A DNA stretch of 17,082 nt from Candidatus Njordarchaeota archaeon (GTDB taxonomy: Archaea > Thermoproteota > JANJXX01 > Panguiarchaeales > Panguiarchaeaceae): contig JAGSHR010000182.1 in NCBI GenBank assembly GCA_029855985.1, positions 1 through 17,082 of the forward strand. The letters are read 5' to 3'. This document shows, piece by piece, positions 1 to 6,962 of the stretch (its first letter is position 1; every line of letters begins with the position of its first letter). The translations under genes and the position numbers were made by a program. Under the pieces are notes generated by a model. That model was not told where the DNA came from, did not search any database, and was given only the letters and a program-made list of their open reading frames with translations.

Positions 1-58
1 ACTAAAAACATTAGCCAATTAATAGACAAAGACTATTAAAAACTACGACCAACTTCCG

Positions 59-463
59 TCACTCACCGATTTCATCTAACTTGTCTTGCATTTCCTCACT
101 CAAATCGGTTAGTTCGTCTTCTATCTCTTCGATATAATCATACATGAGGTCAATGTTTTCATCGATTATCTCCATTTTTTCCTCCATGGATTCTAAGGTG
201 GGTTCACCGGCTTCTATATCCGATATCAACTCTTTGACTTCTGTAACCTTTTTGGCGAACTCTTTCACTTTGTCTTTCAAGGACTCCAATCGGTTTGATA
301 ATTCATCTAGCTGTGATTTGTCCTTAACAATGTCCTCTATCTCCCTCATTATTGCTTCTAGTTCTTCTATTTCTGACTCGTAATTCTTGAGGTTTTCTTC
401 AGCTTGATTGACTACTTGCAAGTAGCTTTCAAGTTCTTCTTTGTCCAAACTAGACACCACCAT
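59..463 (-). CDS. Small acidic coiled-coil protein of unknown function
   Basis: I do not recognise a family. Seen: 134 residues from ATG at 463, almost entirely Glu/Asp/Lys/Leu/Ile with heptad-like spacing, so one or two long alpha helices forming a coiled coil. There is a short break near residues 87-92 (the Gly-Glu-Pro-Thr stretch) that suggests a helical hairpin. No signal peptide, membrane segment or cysteine is visible. An in-frame TTG at 472 would add three residues. I prefer ATG 463 because an A/T-rich TATA-like element lies about 25 bp upstream (around 484-493) and no Shine-Dalgarno site is seen, which fits a leaderless start. It is divergent from the ComA-like gene at 568 with a 95-bp shared promoter region. 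It could be a scaffold or prefoldin-like protein, but nothing in the sequence decides this. That it is a real gene is fairly likely given the consistent amphipathic pattern. Confidence 0.7.
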   Translation of the reverse strand: MVVSSLDKEELESYLQVVNQAEENLKNYESEIEELEAIMREIEDIVKDKSQLDELSNRLESLKDKVKEFAKKVTEVKELISDIEAGEPTLESMEEKMEIIDENIDLMYDYIEEIEDELTDLSEEMQDKLDEIGE

Positions 464-483
464 ATGGTTCAATAAGAGTGAAT

Positions 484-548
484 AATTTTTAGCATATTAT
501 TGACACTATAAAATATATAATTAAAACCGATGGTAATCAGTTATAAGA
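484..548. promoter_or_regulatory. Divergent promoter region
   Basis: This AT-rich stretch lies between the coiled-coil gene (minus) and the ComA-like gene (plus). On the plus strand the element TTATAAG at 541-547 lies about 24 bp before the ATG at 568, the usual TATA-to-start distance for leaderless archaeal mRNAs. On the minus strand the A-rich element at 484-493 sits at a similar distance before ATG 463. Because both promoters share under 100 bp, a regulator bound here could control both genes. Confidence 0.45.
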
Positions 549-567
549 TGTTCCTAGATTTTACTAG

Positions 568-1548
568 ATGTCTACTATGGACAGAATAATCGACATATTG
601 GGCATACGGGAAGAAATCCAGAAAATAGTAAAGGAAACCGTGACAATGGTCTTATACAAGTTTCAACCAATACCATGGAAGTACTGGGAGGAAATAGCGG
701 ATCTCCTCGACATTATAAAATTTGGTTGGACGACGCCTATTATCGTTAAAAAAAGTTTCTTGATGGATGTCATCAACGTATTTAAGGAGCTAGGGATAAA
801 CATAATGAATGGCGGAACCCTAATAGAATTTGCCTATAGTAAAAACAAAGTGAAAGAAACATTGGAAATATTAAACAAATATGAGTTTGACTACATAGAG
901 ATAAGCACCGGCTCCATAATGATCCCCGTTGAGAAGATCCAAGAAATAATTGACCAAGCGTTGGATCAAGGCTTCAAAGTAGTTTTCGAATTAGGCGAAA
1001 AAAGGTATGCGAAAACTAGAACCATAACACACTTCATTGAACTTGGTACAAAATTGTTGCACAAAAAAATAGAATTTTTCATAATAGAGGGAAGAGAGTC
1101 TGGGAAAAACACAATATTGTTCGATGACTCGGGAAGAGTGATATGGGACAATGTGTTAAAATTAGTTGAGGTTTTTGGTTTAGATCGAATAATGTTTGAA
1201 GCGCCTAGAGTATACCAACAAGCTGAATTTATTAACGCCTTTGGTCCATATGTAAAACTAGGGAATATCTCTCCAGAAGACGTTGTTCCCCTCGTAACGT
1301 TAAGACTTGGTATTCGGGGGGATACGTTCTTATATTCTGCCGATAGGAAACTAGAATTAACACCGTCCGCAAAGTTCACTCTATATATTTTAGAGAAGCA
1401 CGGTCCATTAAGTATAGATCGGTTAACTACCTTAACGGGTTTACCTGAGCGAACAATTAGGGAGAGCATTAAAATTTTGAGTAAATTGGGATACATTAAA
1501 GAGGTGCGAAAAATTGGCAGAAAGAAAATATGGGCACTTCAAGAATAA
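568..1548 (+). CDS. ComA-like (phosphosulfolactate synthase family) barrel fused to a C-terminal winged-helix domain
   Basis: ComA adds sulfite to phosphoenolpyruvate to make (2R)-phospho-3-sulfolactate, the first step of one coenzyme M pathway. Residues about 24-256 follow ComA closely: KFGW (51-54), GGTLIEFAY (82-90), EISTGS (111-116), IIEGRESG (172-179), FEAP (210-213) and LRLGIRGDT (245-253). ComA is normally about 250 residues; this protein has 326. The extra 60-odd residues (266-326) form a helix-turn-helix plus wing, with a recognition-helix-like segment around 293-304 and a basic end (RKIGRKK, 314-320). A motif near residue 30 (VLYKF) departs from the usual VLDKG. The gene starts at ATG 568 with a TATA box 24 bp upstream and no Shine-Dalgarno site; ATG 577 is the alternative. 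Its end overlaps the next gene by 35 nt, so the two are probably co-translated. Seen: domain order and motifs. Inferred: a metabolite-sensing transcription regulator derived from, or still acting as, the enzyme. Confidence 0.88.
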   Translation: MSTMDRIIDILGIREEIQKIVKETVTMVLYKFQPIPWKYWEEIADLLDIIKFGWTTPIIVKKSFLMDVINVFKELGINIMNGGTLIEFAYSKNKVKETLEILNKYEFDYIEISTGSIMIPVEKIQEIIDQALDQGFKVVFELGEKRYAKTRTITHFIELGTKLLHKKIEFFIIEGRESGKNTILFDDSGRVIWDNVLKLVEVFGLDRIMFEAPRVYQQAEFINAFGPYVKLGNISPEDVVPLVTLRLGIRGDTFLYSADRKLELTPSAKFTLYILEKHGPLSIDRLTTLTGLPERTIRESIKILSKLGYIKEVRKIGRKKIWALQE

Positions 1549-2518
1549 TACTGTAAACAGGTTCTCTGAAACTCTAGGCTTCAACACGCTCCAATCCAAA
1601 ACTTGGAAAAACTTCGTGGTTGATCCGTGTCATAATGCTTCAGTAAACTTTTTCGTTAATATGGCTCCATACATTGACCACGTAAAAATTCCCTACAGCA
1701 TCAACTTACTTTACCCTGAAAAAGCGATTAAGGAACGTATAGATTGTTACAAGGAGAACGGAGTCAAAGTTAGCGTAGATTCCATATTAACATGCAACTT
1801 TATAACTAAAAAGAAGTTCAAGAAATTCCTACAACTCGTTCAAGAAATTGGATTTGACGTTGTTGAATTCATAGAGTCTCCCAATACCGCACTTGAAGAG
1901 TTGTATACTGCGATTAACATGGTTAAAAACGAAACAGAGATGGAAATCCTTGTTTTCATAAATAATATTTTTAAGAAGCCATTAAGTGAACGAATCGAAG
2001 ATTATCGGAGTAAAGGAGTGAACTACTTTGTTTTCTCCGCAAAATCTAGTAACAGATTCCCCTCCTTCATATTCACACACGACGGTAAAATCCTCTGGGA
2101 TACAATATTCGAAGTATTAGATCTCATAGATCTAAGAAAGATGGTTTTTGAGGCCAATAGTAAAGAGATAATCTTAGAGCTCATGAACGGGTTAAACAAA
2201 TCAATAAATCTTTATTTACCAGACCATAAATTGCTCCCAGAAATTGAAATATTAAGATATAGAGAGATAACTCCCATCGAAAAAGCAGAGATGCTAAAAA
2301 AGCTTCCCGGTGGCCCATCCATTAAATTTATTTACTATCTATTACTCAACGAGGGGCCTTTGGACACAAAAGAAATAGTTTCAAGATCTGGTTTATCAAT
2401 AAGAACTGTCCAAGAAACACTAAAAAAGCTATCGGAGATTGGTTTAGTGAAACAGGTTAGTAAAGCTTCAAATAAATTCGAGAAAATTTGGGTGGCTATT
2501 GGTGGTCATTTAATTTAA
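1514..2518 (+). CDS. Degenerate ComA-like barrel with C-terminal winged-helix domain (pseudoenzyme regulator?)
   Basis: This 334-residue protein is a divergent paralogue of the preceding gene. Its C-terminus (267-328) aligns well with the winged helix of its neighbour: both read S-x-KF-x(7)-GPL, then SGL/TGL and R-T-(I/V). The N-terminal 260 residues align only in pattern: KIPYSI (58-63) replaces KFGW, VEFIESP (117-123) replaces EISTGS, VFSAKSSN (173-180) replaces IIEGRESG, FEAN (212-215) replaces FEAP, and the LRxGLRGDT motif is reduced to LRYREIT (247-253). The catalytic and phosphate-binding motifs of ComA are therefore essentially lost while the fold appears kept. It starts at TTG 1514 inside the upstream gene, behind GAGGTG at 1501-1506 with about 7 nt spacing, so it is likely translationally coupled. 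Three cysteines (39, 78, 94) are present. Inferred: a DNA-binding partner of the upstream protein whose ligand site has changed or vanished. Confidence 0.82.
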   Translation: MAERKYGHFKNNTVNRFSETLGFNTLQSKTWKNFVVDPCHNASVNFFVNMAPYIDHVKIPYSINLLYPEKAIKERIDCYKENGVKVSVDSILTCNFITKKKFKKFLQLVQEIGFDVVEFIESPNTALEELYTAINMVKNETEMEILVFINNIFKKPLSERIEDYRSKGVNYFVFSAKSSNRFPSFIFTHDGKILWDTIFEVLDLIDLRKMVFEANSKEIILELMNGLNKSINLYLPDHKLLPEIEILRYREITPIEKAEMLKKLPGGPSIKFIYYLLLNEGPLDTKEIVSRSGLSIRTVQETLKKLSEIGLVKQVSKASNKFEKIWVAIGGHLI

Positions 2519-2526
2519 AAAATCCC

Positions 2527-2558
2527 TTTTTCCTAATTCTATGGGTCTTTATTTTTTT
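2527..2558 (+). terminator. T-rich transcription end after the ComA-like pair
   Basis: A T5 tract (2527-2531) and a T7 tract (2552-2558) lie within 40 bp of the stop codon. Runs of T on the coding strand are the usual archaeal termination signal. This suggests that the two regulator-like genes form their own unit, separate from the transporter. Confidence 0.45.
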
Positions 2559-2623
2559 CATTAATTAGAGATTGTTATTAAATTTCATTTAATTTTTTGC
2601 ATAAATCATATGAAAATTATGTT

Positions 2624-2648
2624 AAATATATATTATTTACTTAAATAT
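2624..2648 (+). promoter_or_regulatory. Probable promoter of the sulfur transporter gene
   Basis: The 197-bp gap before the transporter gene is very AT-rich. TATA-like elements occur at 2624-2634 (AAATATATATT) and 2639-2648. Either would give a 5' leader of about 45-65 nt. The translation start is TTG 2716, chosen because GGTGAT, a perfect Shine-Dalgarno core, lies at 2704-2709. The ATG at 2702 is out of frame. Confidence 0.4.
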
Positions 2649-2715
2649 CTGTTAAAGAGAAAAAATTTCATACTTAATACGAAAAAATTGCTAATTTATT
2701 TATGGGTGATATCAC

Positions 2716-4284
2716 TTGGGAATCACCGAAAAAGTTAGTTTCTTAAAGAAACAATGGCCCTGGTGGACCGCGGGATTAGCGACTGGTCTAGCTGAAGCAA
2801 TAAACTTCTGGTTTATACCGTTAAGCCACCCAAAGCACAAATTTATAGGTGTAACCTCTGGAATGGCGAGAATGCTCGCGGGACTGGAATCAACACTAAC
2901 AGGTGGAAGCCTAATTGCAACAAAAGCTGACTACCAACCCGACATACAATGGGTAATCATCGGGGCGATCATCACTGCTCTCGTTTTTGCGTGGCTTGAA
3001 GGAGAATTAAGAGACTGGGTTAGATACCCAAAAAGATTCTTAATGTTCACTGCGCTAGGAGCATTCCTATTTGCGTGGGGTACTAGAGTAGCGGGAGGAT
3101 GTACACTTCACCATCTTTTGGGTGGATGGGCTGCCATGAACATTAAGAGCTATGTTGTCATGATAGTGGCAACGATAGGGGCGATAATAGGGATTTATAT
3201 AATGCGTCTAGCGCGCATAACTCCGTACTTTAAATCTCAGGACACTAAGTGGTACGTTGAGAAAGCAAATTCTTGGGGTTGGGCGGATGGTTTAACATTT
3301 GACGTGGACTATAACTGGCAGAAGGATTTCCTAAGGCTTGCACTATACGCGTTTTGGGCTATATTTGCAATAGTCATACTCTACATGGCCCTATTTGGTA
3401 ACAATTACGCTATTGCCCAAGGTTGGGCTGCATCACTAGAGGATACAAAGATTTATCACTCAATGCTACTACCAGAGAACATAGGAAACATAATACTATT
3501 GCTCATAATCGGAGGCCTCCTAGGTTTATCAGTAGCAAAAACAGGTTTTGGTACTGAATGTGCAATAATGACACCAGAAATGGGTTACATGTTCTCAAAA
3601 GACGAAATAAACCTAGGTAGAAAATGGGGATTCACATATTCAATCAGAACAGTCTTCATGTCAATGGGTCCAATAGTGGCATACGCTGTACACATACTCA
3701 TCGCTAGCACAGCATTCTTCCTAGCATTCGCACTATTCGGAATTGTTGATGGTCACCATGTACCATGGCATGACAGCATGAGAAACTGGCCAAACTTACC
3801 ATTAGACATATTCGGCGGTCTCCTATTAGGAATGGGTACTGTTTTCATGCTTGGTTGCGAGTTCAGAAACTATGGTAGAACTGGTTTACTTTACATCACT
3901 GGGTTACTAATATGGCCATTCTTCTACTTGGGATACTTGCCTTACACACTTGCTAGGGACTTTTGGGATGGAATAATGTCTGATCCAGCTTACAGATATG
4001 TGGGAACGACGTTCCTACCAGAGCTTCTAGCGCCTGGCAATCATGCTGCACAAGTAGCAATCTGGGTGCTATACCTCCTATTCTGGGCATTCGTACTTTA
4101 CATTAGCTTAAAGATTGGTGCCAGAAACCTAGGGGTAACAATCAAGGATCTACTAACAAAGAACTCAGAGGAATTATACATGTTGAGAATCGAGAAACTC
4201 AAGGAGAAAGATCCAAAGAGATTCGAAGAAATTGATGCTCTCGAGAAGGAATTGGCTGAGATTGCGGATAAAGACTTCTACTGA
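2716..4284 (+). CDS. YeeE/YedE-family sulfur (thiosulfate-type) transporter
   Basis: This is a 522-residue polytopic membrane protein of the YeeE/YedE (sulphur transport) family, a double-length member with two YeeE-like halves. The protein has exactly three cysteines, each in a glycine- or charge-flanked loop typical of the family: GGCTLHH (C129), GTECAIM (C282) and LGCEFRNYG (C381). In characterised YeeE, conserved cysteines pass thiosulfate through the membrane. About ten to twelve hydrophobic segments can be counted, and the C-terminal 50 residues (about 470-522) are a charged cytosolic helix. Bacterial partners such as the TusA-like protein YeeD are not visible next to it. Upstream lie two ComA-like winged-helix proteins, which suggests sulfur-linked control. 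Substrate choice (thiosulfate, sulfite or a selenium compound) cannot be decided from sequence alone. Confidence 0.88.
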   Translation: MGITEKVSFLKKQWPWWTAGLATGLAEAINFWFIPLSHPKHKFIGVTSGMARMLAGLESTLTGGSLIATKADYQPDIQWVIIGAIITALVFAWLEGELRDWVRYPKRFLMFTALGAFLFAWGTRVAGGCTLHHLLGGWAAMNIKSYVVMIVATIGAIIGIYIMRLARITPYFKSQDTKWYVEKANSWGWADGLTFDVDYNWQKDFLRLALYAFWAIFAIVILYMALFGNNYAIAQGWAASLEDTKIYHSMLLPENIGNIILLLIIGGLLGLSVAKTGFGTECAIMTPEMGYMFSKDEINLGRKWGFTYSIRTVFMSMGPIVAYAVHILIASTAFFLAFALFGIVDGHHVPWHDSMRNWPNLPLDIFGGLLLGMGTVFMLGCEFRNYGRTGLLYITGLLIWPFFYLGYLPYTLARDFWDGIMSDPAYRYVGTTFLPELLAPGNHAAQVAIWVLYLLFWAFVLYISLKIGARNLGVTIKDLLTKNSEELYMLRIEKLKEKDPKRFEEIDALEKELAEIADKDFY

Positions 4285-4303
4285 CCTAACTCCTTTACTT
4301 AAA

Positions 4304-4342
4304 TTTTTTAGTTAAATTTCCTTTAACTTAAACAAGTTTTTT
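4304..4342 (+). terminator. T-tract and small hairpin after the transporter gene
   Basis: T6 tracts at 4304-4309 and 4337-4342 flank a 6-bp hairpin (GTTAAA 4311-4316, loop TTTCC, TTTAAC 4322-4327). It lies 20-60 bp after the stop codon, where an archaeal terminator is expected. The hairpin is AT-only and may be incidental. Confidence 0.4.
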
Positions 4343-4414
4343 GACCCAATAAAGAACTGGCGTTAGCGAGGTGTATAGGTACTTATTCTCTGTTTTGAAA
4401 GGAGAGCTTGGAAG

Positions 4415-4999
4415 TTGAACGTGCGAGAAGAAATCACGAAATATAAACCTCTAAAAGGTGCTGGTGACGCCATAGGCTTGATAGCTTTTTATCCCCTCTT
4501 CCTAGTGGTAGGTTATTTGTTAGAAACGTTAGAGTTAGTTTATGCTGCAGAGATTTACCTTTTTGTATTCTATGTGTACCTATTAGTAAACGTCCTTAAA
4601 TTCAAGAGGATTTTTGACTCGAAGCGTTTCACCTATCTCAGCTACCTAGGGTTTGGGATCATTGGGCTACAAGTACTGTTTATTATTCTGGCGTTTATTG
4701 GAATAGTGTTTAGCCTATCTGGTGCGCTCATAAGAATGCTCATATTCGTGAGCATTGGTTTGTTGGCGCATGATATTTCTAAAAAGGGTAGAACTAAGTT
4801 ACATCACGATTTGTACAAATACGGTGGTTTAATTATACTAGGTGCATTTATTATGGTTATACCAGTAGATGTATCCTACATCGCTGGAATAATACTAATC
4901 GTAGCCGGCTTGTCTCTAGTATCGCAAAAAATAAAATACCTTTACTACCACGAGGTACAAAAAATTATAAAATCCAAGGCGAAAACAAAACAAAAATAG
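4415..4999 (+). CDS. Small multispanning membrane protein, unknown function
   Basis: This is a 194-residue protein with roughly six hydrophobic segments (about 19-37, 43-60, 73-95, 100-117, 135-150 and 153-167) and a strongly basic C-terminal tail (KSKAKTKQK at the end). An aromatic, tyrosine-rich region lies between helices. No catalytic motif or conserved cysteine is visible. The general shape resembles archaeal DUF996-type proteins, but I cannot confirm that family. The start is TTG 4415 behind GGAG at 4401-4404. The gene ends three bases before the stop of the minus-strand CinA-like gene, so the two are convergent with almost no gap. Its promoter is probably in 4343-4400; nothing links its function to the transporter except orientation. 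Confidence 0.75.
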   Translation: MNVREEITKYKPLKGAGDAIGLIAFYPLFLVVGYLLETLELVYAAEIYLFVFYVYLLVNVLKFKRIFDSKRFTYLSYLGFGIIGLQVLFIILAFIGIVFSLSGALIRMLIFVSIGLLAHDISKKGRTKLHHDLYKYGGLIILGAFIMVIPVDVSYIAGIILIVAGLSLVSQKIKYLYYHEVQKIIKSKAKTKQK

Positions 5000-5001
5000 G
5001 G

Positions 5002-5790
5002 TTATCCCCCCATTAGCTCCCTAACTTTTTTATTTAATATTTCGAGTGCGCTATTGAAAGTTCTATCGGCTTCACTTTTTTCGCCATCTTCATATTCCAG
5101 AATTATTCTCATAGCCACATTCTCCCCAAATCCCTCGGGGTATGATTTAATCCTCAATTTTGGGTAGAGCGACATTATTTCTTTGAAGATGTCTGCTAAT
5201 AGGGATTCATCGCCGAGATGCACCTTGGTTTCTGTTATGTAAATTTTTCGGTTAGCAGGTTTGGGTAATAGGGGTAGTGCTTTCTCGAGAATATACATCA
5301 TTTCCGACGGGACACCTGGCATAGATAATATAGTCATGTCGTCTTTTTGTGTTATGACTCCTGGGGCTACGCCCACGTCGTTATATATTAACTTGCTTCC
5401 CTCCGGCACCTTGGCCATCTTTAAGCGATTTTCGTTTAGTTCCGGTGAGGTAACATACCCTAACCGGTACAACTCCTCGTAGCGTTTTTTCACATACTTA
5501 ACTGCTTCCTCACTTAGAACTAACTTCTTACCGATAAACTTTGCTATTGCATCTAGGGTTAAGTCACCGGGGGTTGGTCCAAGCCCACCTGTTGTGATCA
5601 CTAGTTTTACACCATTTTTCTGGCACCATTCAAGTGTTTCAAGTATTGCCTCGATTTCATCGGGAATTATGAAGATTCTTTTAACTTCATAGCCAAGATT
5701 TGTCAATCGCTTTGTTATCCAATAAGAGTTGTAATCATGTATCTTTCCATTTAGCAATTCGTTCCCGATAGCAATGATTACGGTTCTCAT
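5002..5790 (-). CDS. CinA N-terminal (MoaB/MogA-like) domain protein, 'NMN deamidase-related' family
   Basis: This is the molybdopterin-binding (MoCF) fold found as the N-terminal domain of CinA. Early in the protein, IGNELLNGKIHDYNSYWI matches the CinA opening motif. TTGGLGPTPGDLT matches the family's TTGGLGPTxDDxT glycine-rich loop, with Gly in place of the first Asp, and SMPGVPSEM follows later. The C-terminal amidohydrolase domain of bacterial CinA is absent, as is usual in archaeal stand-alone versions of about 250-270 residues. I start it at ATG 5790 (262 residues) because GGAGGT lies 10 nt upstream at 5801-5806; a TTG at 5808 would add six residues but overlap that site. Bacterial full-length CinA acts on pyridine nucleotides, but the deamidase activity sits in the missing domain, so the role here is unknown. 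It is divergent from the FAH-family gene. Confidence 0.85.
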   Translation of the reverse strand: MRTVIIAIGNELLNGKIHDYNSYWITKRLTNLGYEVKRIFIIPDEIEAILETLEWCQKNGVKLVITTGGLGPTPGDLTLDAIAKFIGKKLVLSEEAVKYVKKRYEELYRLGYVTSPELNENRLKMAKVPEGSKLIYNDVGVAPGVITQKDDMTILSMPGVPSEMMYILEKALPLLPKPANRKIYITETKVHLGDESLLADIFKEIMSLYPKLRIKSYPEGFGENVAMRIILEYEDGEKSEADRTFNSALEILNKKVRELMGG

Positions 5791-5854
5791 TTGGTCATCA
5801 ACCTCCAATCTGCAAACATCGCATTTAATTAGACAAGGTGACTCAAAAGAGGAT

Positions 5855-5880
5855 AATATTATTAGTTAATAATATAGTAA
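5855..5880 (+). promoter_or_regulatory. AT-rich promoter region of the FAH-family gene
   Basis: The stretch 5855-5880 is made almost only of A and T with several TAATA repeats, about 20-35 bp before the possible ATG at 5894. It lies within an 85-103-bp divergent gap shared with the CinA-like gene. Confidence 0.35.
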
Positions 5881-5920
5881 TACGCTATAACCAATGCAAC
5901 TAGATTGGGAGGTTAAAGAC

Positions 5921-6877
5921 TTGAAGATATTGAAGTTCTTTAAGGAGGGTTATCCTAACGAAAGTATCGGCTATGTAGACTCCGATGGTAAGGTAGTTGA
6001 CTTGGTGAAACTTTACTATTTAAAGATGAGAGAAAAAGGTTTATCAGAGGACAGAGCGGTTTCCTTAACGAGTGAAATGGTTTCATCACTGGACAATTTT
6101 GCTATGATTTGGCCTGAGCTTAAGAGGTTGATTTCTTCGGTGGAAGATGAATCATTGTTAGAGCAAGCTAAAGTAAGCGTTGATGAAATCGAGATCAAGC
6201 CGCCTATTTCCAAACCCTCCAAAATCATTGGAGTTGCTCTAAATTATAGGGATCACGCGGAGGAAACTGGTCGAGCACCACCCGAGCGACCAATGTTGTT
6301 CTTCAAATCTATAACGTCCATCGTTGGGCATAATGATTACATAATCATTCCGAGACATTTGGAAAAGGTTGATTATGAAGCAGAACTCGTAGTTGTTATT
6401 GGGAGAAAAGGTAGGAATATCCCGATTGACCACGCATTCGAACATGTGCTGGGTTACACTGTTGGGAACGATGTTTCCGCGAGGGATATACAGTTTGGCT
6501 TCAAGAATCATACTTTACATAGTTGGGCGAAATCATTTGACACGTTTGCTCCAATAGGACCCTGGATCGTCACGAGTGATGAAATCGGGGACCCGAACAA
6601 GTTGGATATATCATTGAGGCTGAATGGGGAGGTAATGCAGTCATCGAATACAGAGAACATGATATTTAACGTGGCGTACTTGGTTTCGTACGTGTCTCAG
6701 GGCATTTCCCTATGCCCAGGGGACTTAATATTCACTGGCACCCCAGCAGGGGTGGGCGCTGCTAGAAAACCACCTAGATTTCTTAAAAGTGGCGACGTTG
6801 TGGAGATAAACATTCAAGGGATAGGAACACTTAAGAACAAGGTGATACTGGAGGGGGAACTAGTTGAGAACTGGTAA
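5921..6877 (+). CDS. FAH-superfamily enzyme (fumarylacetoacetate hydrolase / acylpyruvase / oxaloacetate tautomerase type)
   Basis: The 318-residue protein has the whole FAH catalytic fold: GVALNYRDHAEE, the metal-binding E-x-E pair in DYEAELVVVIGRKG, then GYTVGNDVSARDIQ with the metal-binding aspartate, SFDTFAPIGPW, LRLNGEVMQ and the closing FTGTPAGVG. These enzymes act on 2-oxo acids with Mg2+ or Mn2+. Members hydrolyse acylpyruvates, decarboxylate or tautomerise oxaloacetate, or dehydrate 2-keto-3-deoxy sugar acids; sequence alone does not choose. The fumarase genes 85 bp downstream make an oxaloacetate-linked role attractive (inference). Two starts are possible. TTG 5921 has GGGAGG at 5907-5912 and opens with MKILKFF, the usual family opening. 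ATG 5894 would add nine residues and fit a leaderless mRNA. I chose TTG 5921. Confidence 0.88.
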   Translation: MKILKFFKEGYPNESIGYVDSDGKVVDLVKLYYLKMREKGLSEDRAVSLTSEMVSSLDNFAMIWPELKRLISSVEDESLLEQAKVSVDEIEIKPPISKPSKIIGVALNYRDHAEETGRAPPERPMLFFKSITSIVGHNDYIIIPRHLEKVDYEAELVVVIGRKGRNIPIDHAFEHVLGYTVGNDVSARDIQFGFKNHTLHSWAKSFDTFAPIGPWIVTSDEIGDPNKLDISLRLNGEVMQSSNTENMIFNVAYLVSYVSQGISLCPGDLIFTGTPAGVGAARKPPRFLKSGDVVEINIQGIGTLKNKVILEGELVENW

Positions 6878-6962
6878 CTTTTTAGCAAAGATAAATACGT
6901 TAATCTTTACTTTTACCATTGCGTATAATTCTTTTGCATACCATACTTGAAAAGGGTCTCGC

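Noticed and set aside
966..1496. A 176-codon minus-strand frame opposite the ComA-like gene.
   Set aside because: It is antisense to strongly conserved ComA motifs and has no domain or promoter of its own.
568..2518. A functional coenzyme M pathway start at the ComA-like genes.
   Set aside because: The winged-helix fusions, the changed VLDKG motif and the absence of comB-, comC- or comDE-like genes nearby argue against a simple biosynthetic role.
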